Shown: positions 1-8,787 of the stretch, in pieces
Layout: each line of letters starts with the position of its first letter
Numbering within the stretch: the stretch's first letter is position 1
Source: Epithemia pelagica
Taxonomy: Eukaryota > Bacillariophyta > Bacillariophyceae > Surirellales > Surirellaceae
DNA: 64,000 bases
NCBI GenBank assembly: GCA_946965045.2
Contig: OX337228.1
Coordinates: forward strand, 6,324,001 to 6,388,000
Direction: 5' to 3'
Notes under the pieces: generated by a model
What the model was told of the DNA's origin: nothing
What the model saw: the letters and a program-made list of their open reading frames with translations, nothing else
Database searches by the model: none
Program-made: the position numbers and the translations under genes

Positions 1-720
1 CCAGACATGGTGCAGGATTTGGCATTCTTCATTCAACGATTGGCGTTGCCACATTTTCATTTACTGGGTCATTCGTTTGGAGGCATTATAGCCTATGAGT
101 ACTTGAAAACAAAAAGTCTGAGGCATATACCATCCTCGTCCCCAAAGAACGGCAAGAGCTCCTGCTTATCCTTGACCTTGGTGAGTACACCAGTTTCGAT
201 TGCTCAGGCAATCAACCATAGTCATGAGCTGCAAGATCAACTACGACAAGAGTACAAGGCAGAGGGCAAACACGATTTTGATGTGGATGGTGATGGTCCA
301 CTTTTAGCAGAGTACGCGAAACGTCATGAGTGTCGTCTCGAACCAATACCTCTACCACTCCAACAAGCTTTATTCGGTGTCTTTTCCTCGGCATCCAAAG
401 GTCTGGCGGCTGTCCAACACTACAATGCTCAGGAGTCTAGTAACAAAGAATCGTTGGACGGAAATCAACCGATTGATGGACAAGAACATGACGATACACC
501 AGATTATCTGACTCCAGATGCTCATCCGTTCCCACCATCTCTTGTTCTTCGAGGGGAGCATGATTTCGTGTCTCTCGAGTGCCAAGAGGAATGGAGGTCT
601 CTGCTGGGAAAGGATGTACAGTTTGTGGAAATTCCAGACAGCGCTCACTATACCATGCTCGAAAACGAAGATGAATTTGCAAATGCCGTACGCACTGTCC
701 TACGTGATCCACCAGCATAG
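1..720 (+). CDS. alpha/beta hydrolase, proline iminopeptidase-like (5' truncated)
   Basis: This is the C-terminal part of a serine hydrolase of the alpha/beta fold; the reading frame is open to the left edge, so the true start lies outside the window. The nucleophile elbow is visible as GHSFGG about 20 residues in. The acid is probably the Asp of LRGEHD, and the catalytic His lies in DSAHYTML close to the end, so the triad is complete. The order and spacing, with a lid region of about 100 residues between elbow and acid, resemble the S33 proline iminopeptidase-like group, but the substrate cannot be deduced. A charged linker (about residues 140-165) is not typical of the family and looks like a surface insertion. 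The gene ends with TAG. No intron is visible in the part seen. Confidence 0.8.
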   Translation, partial: PDMVQDLAFFIQRLALPHFHLLGHSFGGIIAYEYLKTKSLRHIPSSSPKNGKSSCLSLTLVSTPVSIAQAINHSHELQDQLRQEYKAEGKHDFDVDGDGPLLAEYAKRHECRLEPIPLPLQQALFGVFSSASKGLAAVQHYNAQESSNKESLDGNQPIDGQEHDDTPDYLTPDAHPFPPSLVLRGEHDFVSLECQEEWRSLLGKDVQFVEIPDSAHYTMLENEDEFANAVRTVLRDPPA

Positions 721-1133
721 TTCATTACACTTCCCAATGGCGTCCGAGTGCGTCGATAACATCAGTCGCACTGGGTCTTCGTACATCGAACTAATGGTGT
801 TCCTTTTCATGGATCATCGAGCATCAAAATTTAGCGTTCACACGCCTATGACATGCCGCAAAACCATTATGACCTCTTCAGTAGCCCTCCAACTAAACTT
901 TAACATTAGAAGTATTCCTACAGGTATATTCCACATATGCTTAAGGAGAGACTCAGATCTGAACGGACGTGCAGCTGTGGGTCAATTGTTTTTTTTGCCT
1001 GCTTGTTGCATGTCTATGAAAAAGTTTATGTGGGTTGTTTTTCCGGTCCAGCCTCTCATGATTTGTTCGACCACTAAATTGCCAACTTCAGATCATGGTT
1101 AGCATGATCTCAATAGATGAGTCGCTACGTCAG
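721..1133. other. intergenic, tail-to-tail
   Basis: This spacer lies between the hydrolase stop and the stop of the minus-strand glycosyltransferase, so it should hold two 3' UTRs. There is a T8 run near 988. I see no gene or repeat. Confidence 0.6.
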
Positions 1134-3605
1134 TCAGACATGAGTTTCGAGATGGGAGAGAGCAAAGAATGCTGCCATCAATGACCAAATAAAGCCGACT
1201 CCAAGAATGACTTTAAAAAGGGCCTTCGTTGACCTTGACCTCATACGGACCGAGTACACAGCCAACACACCCCAAACAACTATTGTCGTTCCGTAGAGAA
1301 GAATCCAATACAGAATACCGTATTGGTTTGGAAGTCCCAAGCGCTTCAAAATCAGCTGACGGGGCAATTTTAGAAAGGGCGGGACGGCATCCAATGCATC
1401 TCGTACGAGACCATAAAAGGTTTTGCATCGCTCCTCTGCATCTGCCGAAGACATCTGCTCAAAGAGTTCTTGACAAAAAGCAGCTTGTGAGGGGATCCGA
1501 AACGACGCTTGACAGTAAGCTGTACGATCGACCGACATGCTGGCCTTAGCAAAGAACGAAAGTGATTGACAAAGCAATGACGGCGACATCCGAACGCCTC
1601 TTGCACACAAGAATTTAACGGCCCTGTCACAGCCTTTGGCCATGATGTAGCGAATGTAGTCATGAGGTTTGGGTCCATGGTAATGAATAACATAAGAACG
1701 TCGAAACACCCGGTCCTTGACTTCCCAGTAGGGTTTGAAATTGAAATACTGAGAAAGAAATTTCACGCTGTCATTGTAAAACACCAAATAGGCTCCTTGA
1801 TCACTGGGAGATGGGTGATCGAACCTACCCTTGGGAACATGTCTCATTATGAAAGCCATGAATTCAGTATGAGTGTGTCGAAGATGAGGAATATTCATGA
1901 GTGTGACACCAGCATTCGAGGGCTTGGTGTCTTCAAAGTTGATCTCTGAGCTCATGGCAATGCCATATGTCAGATTCAGACCAAAGTCGGCTAATGTAAA
2001 GGGCTTTCGGATAATGGTATCGGAATCAAGCAGAAGAACATACTCCGTTTCCAAGAACATGGGGATGTCAATTCGTTGCCAAGTACCAAAGTAATTCCCT
2101 GAATGCAAAAACAAATGCGATGTATTGGAGTCACCATTCAATCTCATCTCTTCAATCTTATCTCGCCAAACAGGATTATGATCATGAATGATAACATCAC
2201 GGCTCTTGAGCCATTTCTTGAATTTCGTATCGTTTTGACCATGGTAGAGAATATGAACTTTGTTTTCCGGCATGTATGAACGGACCGATTCAATGGACGT
2301 TTGAAGGAGATGTTTCCCCGTCGTTGCGGATAGTTCCGTATAGGTATAAACGATGGGGACCTGAAACACCGGCCACATTTCTTGGAGAGGTACGGATTGT
2401 GAATTGTACCAGTACGCGGCATGTCCATTACGAAGGGCAATTTGAATGGCGGAGAAGGTCGAGACGGAGTTTCCGACAAAGTAGGGCAAGGATCGACAAA
2501 CATAGAAATCAATGAGAGCCCAGAAATCGCGAGCACTCGTGCGTTCCAATGCAAGACCATAGTCATGCGACAAAACTTTTTGTTGCTGTAGCAAGGTATC
2601 TCGAATAACATGATCATCATCAAAGAAATCCATTATATGCTGTCGCGATGTCACAGCGAACAATTTAGTATCGAGTTCAGCAGGAATTTCATGGTCCCCG
2701 CAGTAGTATCCCCATCTCCCTGGCTGGAGGCCGCGAGATTGGACGGATTCGAGCAAGGTTTGTCCAGGAACCGTGAGACAGTTGCCTCGATAAATGCCAT
2801 CGGGGATGGAGGACCATCTCTTGCAGTGATCATGCCAATCTTTTCCATCTCTATGATGAAGACAAACACCACCACTTCGATTCCCCACGGAATCCAGCTT
2901 TGTCAATATTGCGTCAATCAGGGGTTGCATATTCTCCTTGGAGGGTCGAAAGAAATCAATAATGATTCTCATGGTATCGGCATTTGCCGAGCGCAAGGTC
3001 GCCATTCCTTTGCATTTGGGTATGGGGTTGAGTTTTGGAGCCGACAAAAATCGAACAAACCGGCCTTGAATGCCGAATTTCTGTTCAATCGACGTTAAAA
3101 AGTAGTCTGCATCAAATACATAACCAAAAGGTATCGAATTGGTTTCGCTGGGCAAGACATTGGCATCCGATACTTGGACACCCTGCAAAATGAAGTAATC
3201 TGGTATTTCGACTTGTGCATAGTTTTCACCAATGGCTTGTGAGATGGAGGCCGCATGGTACAAGAGTTGATTGGACAATCCATTGCAAATATTGTATCGG
3301 AAGATGCCTCGACGACCAACTTCCGTTTGTGCCACTTTCGGCAAGACGAGCGCATCGGCCGACAATGGATTGGCTGCCTCGACCGTAGTCGCTGTGAAAC
3401 ACGAAAAGACAACAAATGCTAACCACACCAACGAGCAAAAGGGTGGTCTGTCGAGGCAGGAGCATCGTATTCTCCGGTTGACGGACGACGTAGCCTCGTA
3501 AGTTGTTCTGGTTCTTGTGGTTCTTGGTTTGTCATGTTTTTGTGTGTTGAATGCGAATTTTGGTTCGATAGGAGACAAACTCCTCGTATATGGCGTCGTC
3601 ACCAT
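1134..3605 (-). CDS. two-domain glycosyltransferase: O-fucosyltransferase-like plus GT8
   Basis: This 823-residue single-exon protein looks like a type II Golgi or ER membrane glycosyltransferase. A basic N-terminus is followed by a signal-anchor at about residues 56-77. Residues about 100-400 resemble the GDP-fucose O-fucosyltransferase fold, with NGLSNQL near 108-114 in the place of the family's GGLNNQ signature. Residues about 418-650 form a GT8 (glycogenin/galactosyltransferase-like) domain: the metal-binding DxD is LLLDSD (Asp527, Asp529), SDQGA sits at about 601-605, and HYHGPKP at about 641-647 is the family's late His-x-Gly-Lys-Pro-type motif. Two further hydrophobic segments close the protein (about 766-785 and 797-815). 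Several N-x-S/T sequons fit a lumenal location. The start is an ATG at 3605. The GT8 assignment is firm, the N-terminal one is moderate, and donor and acceptor are unknown. Confidence 0.78.
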   Translation of the reverse strand: MVTTPYTRSLSPIEPKFAFNTQKHDKPRTTRTRTTYEATSSVNRRIRCSCLDRPPFCSLVWLAFVVFSCFTATTVEAANPLSADALVLPKVAQTEVGRRGIFRYNICNGLSNQLLYHAASISQAIGENYAQVEIPDYFILQGVQVSDANVLPSETNSIPFGYVFDADYFLTSIEQKFGIQGRFVRFLSAPKLNPIPKCKGMATLRSANADTMRIIIDFFRPSKENMQPLIDAILTKLDSVGNRSGGVCLHHRDGKDWHDHCKRWSSIPDGIYRGNCLTVPGQTLLESVQSRGLQPGRWGYYCGDHEIPAELDTKLFAVTSRQHIMDFFDDDHVIRDTLLQQQKVLSHDYGLALERTSARDFWALIDFYVCRSLPYFVGNSVSTFSAIQIALRNGHAAYWYNSQSVPLQEMWPVFQVPIVYTYTELSATTGKHLLQTSIESVRSYMPENKVHILYHGQNDTKFKKWLKSRDVIIHDHNPVWRDKIEEMRLNGDSNTSHLFLHSGNYFGTWQRIDIPMFLETEYVLLLDSDTIIRKPFTLADFGLNLTYGIAMSSEINFEDTKPSNAGVTLMNIPHLRHTHTEFMAFIMRHVPKGRFDHPSPSDQGAYLVFYNDSVKFLSQYFNFKPYWEVKDRVFRRSYVIHYHGPKPHDYIRYIMAKGCDRAVKFLCARGVRMSPSLLCQSLSFFAKASMSVDRTAYCQASFRIPSQAAFCQELFEQMSSADAEERCKTFYGLVRDALDAVPPFLKLPRQLILKRLGLPNQYGILYWILLYGTTIVVWGVLAVYSVRMRSRSTKALFKVILGVGFIWSLMAAFFALSHLETHV

Positions 3606-5321
3606 CTAATCGATTCATGCACTGCTTTCGACAAGATGGTTTGTTTGTATTGTGTTCTTGTCCTCCTTTCGATCGGTGCTGTCGAAGCTCTTGGTCCGAC
3701 TCCCAGTCAAACGCAGCAAAACCAAAATGGTTCAACTCCCGGATGCTTCCAATGATAACACGACCGTATATCTCTACCGCCACAAGGAGAGGAAAATATG
3801 AGATGCGGAACAAACGACAGGAATGGCCTTATACCGATTGTAGCCCATGTTACCGCGCGCATTGGACCAAACGAAAAAAACAGCAATCTCTCTGCGTGTT
3901 GCGTGTTGCGTATGACGGGACGGCCCGCGACTGCGGCGATAACACGCGGCGACCACGTGTCTCCGTCTGTCCGCTGAGCGCCGGAGCGCTGATCCCTGGA
4001 TCCCGTCGCTAATAGGTCGCTCATTTCACGGTCCTTGAAATCCATCCAATAGTTGTTCCATTTCCCACCATGACCATTATCCATCGACAGATGGTCATGT
4101 TACTGTATCACGAAAGCAAGAGGAATACCACAGCCATACCATGAGAAAGACTGAAAGGTACGGCACTAAAATCTGGCAGGCCAAGTTGAGAGGTATTCAG
4201 AAAGAGATCGCAGCAGAGAAAGTGAAGAACATACAACTCGTAACGTGATCCAATCGGCTGAGCGTACAATCTATCAAATAAACTTCTGATTCTGGGTTGG
4301 CCACACTATACGACCCCCATTAACCGCACATGCAAGTGCGGATGGTTTTGTTGGTATCAAAATTGCTCACCAATATTATCTTTTGTCGCTTTCGATAGGT
4401 ACGAGTCCATGCTGTCGATCCATACACACAATTTGGGTTTTCTGTGGTGTGCGCGAAAGGACGAGATTCAAAGATGTATCGGATTCCCCTTCTTGAGCCT
4501 TTCGGCGTTGACGAATCCATCTTTTGTTTGTTTATCGGATCGCTACAAAGAAAACTTGCCCAGAAAGATAGACACAAGAATATAAGAGAGAATGACGATT
4601 GGCTCGTTCGAGCCTCAAATCCAGGAGCAGTTTTCGCTGTGATTGCTGTAATGTCATAGTTACGCCGACTCTCTCCATCTTGGTCACTGTGTGGGCCTTT
4701 TTGTCATTGTCGTCGGTGATGACAATCATTGTTCTCATGCTCTCATACTTCAGGAAGGACACTGTACTAACCGAGCACTTTTTGCTGCCACGTTCTAATG
4801 ACAGATGAACGTGTTCAACAAGTGTAAGTGCCATTGTCAGGAGTGTTCATTGTATGTGAAGAATCGAGAGGAGGACGATCCTTGAGTGGAGTGCCGCCCC
4901 AGGCGGATGACTTTTCAGTCTCTGACGAGAAACATTCAAGTAAATTATTCAACCTGATCGATTGCGTCGAACATTGCGAACTTATCATCTATGCTACCTT
5001 GTACATAGTACTCGATCCTGACACAGTTTGCTTTCTGTGACACTCAAAACACAGTATGGAAAACATAAAGGTACGCAGCGAGCAGATATAAGGGGTCGAT
5101 CCCCGTCACACACACTTCACCACATGTTTCATGATGACACACATACCCAGCTCGCTACGAGAACAGGGTATGCCCAAAATCGGGAACCCGTCAATGTTCG
5201 ATGTAGAAAGCTTTGATTCCTGTTAGAAAACCTGACAAAAACATGTGTGCGCCAATGAAAAAGTCATGGAGCAATTTGTGGAACATGACTCAACAATGCT
5301 TTATTGTTTCTACAGGAGTAT
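3606..5321. other. long intergenic region, 1.7 kb
   Basis: This stretch separates the start of the glycosyltransferase (promoter side, 3606 onward) from the stop of SF3A1. Short open frames on both strands (for example 3590-4012 plus, 4320-4577 minus) lack recognisable domains and look random. A GC-rich patch with an AGCGC/GCGCT inverted pair lies near 3976-3991, and a GGGG-TCGAT-CCCC stem lies near 5090. I see no convincing gene. Confidence 0.5.
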
Positions 5322-7313
5322 TTATTTGCGTCCACCTCTTGTTTTCTTTAGAAGCTCGAGGGTTGCGGTTGGCCCAATGTTGAGAGCTGCCAAGGACAGG
5401 CTATCCTTGAGAAAGACTCCCTTCTCGGTCGACTTGAGCTGAATCTTGTTGGTAGGCATGTTGTTGAGATGAAGCCTTGATAACTCTTGTTTGACGACCT
5501 TTACCTTAGTCATGACGTCGACAGAGAGAGATACAATTTGACCATAGAAATTCCACGCCATTTCGGAGGGTTCATTGGGTACTCGGACCTGCAATGTCAC
5601 GTTCGGGCGAGGTAAACTTTGAGCAAAGACAGCCTCAGGCAAAAGTTCTGATGCAGAGGGGGCTGAACCTTCCGTTTCGGCGAAATTGTCTGTATTCACT
5701 TCTGTGGAGGGTTCCGTAGGCGCTTGTGCATATGTCGTTGGAATGGCAGACGAAGGTGGTGGTGGTGGTGGTGGGGGAGGAGGAACTTCCACTCGTGGCT
5801 TTTTGGCATCTGGAGGAGCCATAGAACCATCGAGAGAAGGAGGAGGGTGAGTTGGCTTGACCTCTTGACCTGGTGGAGGTGCAGCAGCCGGTGGACCTGC
5901 TCCTGGAAGCATTGGGCCTACTTGTGTGCTGGCATGCAAGGATTGCTCTCGCAATACGCGGTTTGCCTCCTTGAGTCGAGATGCTGCATCATCGGTATCC
6001 AAGCCTCGCCCTCGTGCCTGTGCGAACTGAGCTAGATTGGTGGCAACCACGTCACCCTCAACTAAATTACTTTCCTTTTGCTTTTCTTGAAATTTCTTTC
6101 TTTCTTCGGCCCACTTAGGATCGAGAAGTTGGATACGCATGTGTTCAGGCATATCTTTCACTGGGACACTCTTACCAGTTATAGGATCAATCACCATATC
6201 GGTGACCGGCTGCGACGACACAACTTTAGGAGTATACGAGGGGACCACACGGATCTGTTCGTCATCGTCCGAGTCGTCCATATCGTCTGCTTTTTGCCTA
6301 TCCGACAAATTGCTTGATTTACCGAGTCCTGTGGAAGGTGGAGGCGGTGGGAGAGTTAATACTTTTTCATCGACAGGGAAATCGATTGTTTCCACAACGA
6401 CAAAGTCCGTCCAGTCAACTTGTGCCGTGGCCACAACTCCATTCCCTTCTTTCCGCCGTTGTAGTGCTTGATCTCGTTCATACTCTGCTCTATACGCCGC
6501 CACCTCCAAACATTTCTTGACATTCCTTGCAAGTTGTGATGTTGAACCATCCTTCAGTATGGACTTCCTTTCGGATGCGGATCCGGTTTGAAGATTCAAA
6601 ACTAGGGTATAGGCATCCACAAGCGCCGTAAAATATGGAAAGAGTCCGTTTCTAGGCTGACAGAAAGCAAATTCTGGATTTTTCCATTCTCGCAGCGTCA
6701 AACTAGGCAAGAATCCACCCCCTTTTCCGTCTAAGGCCGTCAATTGCGCTACGAGTTGTATTGTCTCAATTTGTGCAACTGTCAAAGATGAAGGTGCCAC
6801 GATGCTGATGAAATGAAGTGGTGGCGGAGGGGGGATCGTTGTAACACCTGGTGCGTTGGACTCTTCATTGGGTTCCTCCGATTTGTTTTCCTTGTCATCT
6901 TTTTCAAGGGACTGTCGAATCTCGGCAATCCTTTGTCGTTGACCAAGAATTGCCTTTGACACAGGATCCCCGACACTGGCAATTAGTTTGCCTTTCTTCT
7001 CTGCAAGATCAGTTTTGGCCTTAGCCTTCTTTTCAGATAGCTCCGAATTACTGGTTCTCTGCTTGTCAGACTGGGATTCTTCCTTTTGTGGCTCGTTGTC
7101 GTTGCCTCCATTCTCATAGAAGCTAATTCGTTCTTCGTAGTACGCATGGAACGGGTTGTTTTGTTGTAGGAACGCAAACTTTGGAGCTTTCCCCTTGTCA
7201 CTGTTCAGAATTCGCGCTTCAAAGCCTCGTCCATTTTTAGCAACGTACAAAGCTGTTCGATCTGCCACTGCTCGTATTTCTGGAGGCGGTTTGATGACGC
7301 CCTGAATCACCAT
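5322..7313 (-). CDS. SF3A1: splicing factor 3A subunit 1 (SAP114/Prp21 homologue)
   Basis: This is a 663-residue subunit of the SF3a complex, which joins U2 snRNP in the nucleus and is needed for pre-spliceosome assembly. The domain order matches the family: a first SURP module at about residues 8-65 (VIQGVIKPPPEIR onward, ending in HAYYEERI), a second SURP module at about 165-245 (FAFCQPRNGLFPYF), a central charged region holding KDMPEHMRIQLLDPKW, which is typical of SF3A1, a proline-rich stretch with a run of about ten Pro, and a C-terminal ubiquitin-like domain from about 575 ending in TRGGRK. The length is somewhat under that of the human protein (793). It is one exon with an ATG start at 7313. 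Its upstream spacer to GPN1 is only 165 bp and carries a cluster of TAGGAGTA repeats. Confidence 0.93.
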   Translation of the reverse strand: MVIQGVIKPPPEIRAVADRTALYVAKNGRGFEARILNSDKGKAPKFAFLQQNNPFHAYYEERISFYENGGNDNEPQKEESQSDKQRTSNSELSEKKAKAKTDLAEKKGKLIASVGDPVSKAILGQRQRIAEIRQSLEKDDKENKSEEPNEESNAPGVTTIPPPPPLHFISIVAPSSLTVAQIETIQLVAQLTALDGKGGGFLPSLTLREWKNPEFAFCQPRNGLFPYFTALVDAYTLVLNLQTGSASERKSILKDGSTSQLARNVKKCLEVAAYRAEYERDQALQRRKEGNGVVATAQVDWTDFVVVETIDFPVDEKVLTLPPPPPSTGLGKSSNLSDRQKADDMDDSDDDEQIRVVPSYTPKVVSSQPVTDMVIDPITGKSVPVKDMPEHMRIQLLDPKWAEERKKFQEKQKESNLVEGDVVATNLAQFAQARGRGLDTDDAASRLKEANRVLREQSLHASTQVGPMLPGAGPPAAAPPPGQEVKPTHPPPSLDGSMAPPDAKKPRVEVPPPPPPPPPPSSAIPTTYAQAPTEPSTEVNTDNFAETEGSAPSASELLPEAVFAQSLPRPNVTLQVRVPNEPSEMAWNFYGQIVSLSVDVMTKVKVVKQELSRLHLNNMPTNKIQLKSTEKGVFLKDSLSLAALNIGPTATLELLKKTRGGRK

Positions 7314-7326
7314 GGTGTGTTTGTTG

Positions 7327-7423
7327 TACTCCTATTCTGTGAGGTTCGCGGAGGCAGCAAAACCGTACTCCTAGGCAAGGTAGCTTCCAAAAACTATGTG
7401 TATTAGGAGTAGGAGTAGGAGTA
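7327..7423. repeat. cluster of five TAGGAGTA octamers
   Basis: TACTCCTA occurs at 7327-7334 and 7366-7373. Its reverse complement TAGGAGTA occurs three times in an overlapping head-to-tail array at 7404-7423. The cluster fills most of the 165-bp gap between the SF3A1 start and the GPN1 stop, so it sits where the SF3A1 promoter should be. Confidence 0.75.
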
Positions 7424-7478
7424 CCTCCATAGTCTATTGAGCTGGGAGTGCGAGTATAAGAGTGCAGAGTTTCACAAG

Positions 7479-8624
7479 TTATTCTTGAGAGTCGACAATG
7501 TCTCTCTGTAATCTTTGTACCTGGCTTCTAGCAATCGCTTTTCTCTTTGCTTCTTGCTCTTCGACACGTAGTTTAAGATCATCCACATAATCAACAAAAT
7601 CCGTGGATGCCGCTTTTTGAATCGTTTCCCAAAACTCATTGAGACCATCGCCTGTCACTGCCGACACACCCACGGCATTCATAAAATTCGAATAGAATTC
7701 ATCCAAAACAAGAGACAAACTTCGTGTCAAGCTTCCATAAAACCCCGCATTGGCAGCGTGATCGTCCAACGCTTGCTGAAAGCTTTCGTAGTCGCGCATC
7801 CAATCCAAACAAAACTCATGTGACACGACATCTGTCTTATTGAAACACACAACGAGAGGCAATCGCGTTCGGAACAGCATGGAGCATGCGTAAAGCATGT
7901 TTGACATGAATGTGTTGGGGGACGAAGCACAACGAGCCGTATCCACCACGAAACAGAGAACAGTTGGAAAAGCCGACGCCAGAGCCTCGCTTATGATTTG
8001 TCCCGAAGCTGACCAAGTGAATGCTTCAATTTGTCCTGGTGTATCGACAAGAATACATTCCATTGGAGGATTATTAGATGCGTCCGTGTCGTGGCCAGGC
8101 TCGCCGTCCAAGAGTGGGCAATTCGCCCTGCGCTCCAATATTTGCATTACTTGATCAAATTTGGTTGCAAAAAGATTTAGCGAGGTCATAATCGCACCAT
8201 TAGGCCCAAGTTGATGCTGTTCCATGACTTGTTTGTAATTCACAGTATCTCGAATGTCAATCGAAACATCGTATGGCGTATCGAGCGTGGCTGGATCCAA
8301 ATTAACACAGTACGAGGGCATATATTCATCATCATCGTCGTCCTCCTCCTCCTCAGCTGTAGATTCGTTGGTCGAAGATTCTGCCTTTTGAGCGTCATTT
8401 TGTTGTTCAAACTTATCATCCAGAAATCGCTGGAAGCTAGATAACAGCGTCGTCTTTCCGCTGCCAGCCATTCCCACCACAATGACACAAACTGGCAACT
8501 TTGTGCCCTGTTCAAGATGATGAACGATTGGTGGAAGCCGCCGTTCGTCCCTCGTCTCATTAGCCAAGGAGGGAGCTCCAGGTTCGGCATCCAAATTACT
8601 TTTGGTGTTAGGTTGCTCCTTCAT
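7479..8624 (-). CDS. GPN1: GPN-loop GTPase 1 (XAB1/Npa3 family)
   Basis: This is a 381-residue GTPase of the GPN family, cytosolic proteins that dimerise through the Gly-Pro-Asn loop and are needed for assembly and nuclear import of RNA polymerase II. The sequence shows the P-loop GMAGSGKTT (about 51-59), the diagnostic GPN loop LGPNGA (Gly140-Pro141-Asn142), the switch motif DTPGQIE (about 194-200) and the base-recognition motif NKTD (262-265). The C-terminus is a basic/acidic helix, as in GPN1, and not the shorter tail of GPN2/3. An acidic low-complexity insertion (about residues 82-100) lies between the P-loop helix and YCVNLDPA. The start is an ATG at 8624; no intron. The assignment to subgroup 1 rests on length and tail. 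Confidence 0.9.
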   Translation of the reverse strand: MKEQPNTKSNLDAEPGAPSLANETRDERRLPPIVHHLEQGTKLPVCVIVVGMAGSGKTTLLSSFQRFLDDKFEQQNDAQKAESSTNESTAEEEEDDDDDEYMPSYCVNLDPATLDTPYDVSIDIRDTVNYKQVMEQHQLGPNGAIMTSLNLFATKFDQVMQILERRANCPLLDGEPGHDTDASNNPPMECILVDTPGQIEAFTWSASGQIISEALASAFPTVLCFVVDTARCASSPNTFMSNMLYACSMLFRTRLPLVVCFNKTDVVSHEFCLDWMRDYESFQQALDDHAANAGFYGSLTRSLSLVLDEFYSNFMNAVGVSAVTGDGLNEFWETIQKAASTDFVDYVDDLKLRVEEQEAKRKAIARSQVQRLQRDIVDSQE

Positions 8625-8787
8625 CTCTCTTTAGAATGCTTCTTCGTCCTGCTTCTTTGGTGGAAATGGGGAAATGGGAGATCAAGATCATGGGTCGCGC
8701 GCGTTTCGGTCGCTGCGCGACTGGACTACATCACGGATCACGGATAGAGAAGAAATAAAAAACATAGCATTTATCATACATCTTAGC

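Noticed and set aside
5040-5110. tRNA suggested by GGGG-TCGAT-CCCC near 5090
   Set aside because: The T-arm is one base short, and no D-arm, anticodon arm or acceptor pairing is found around it.
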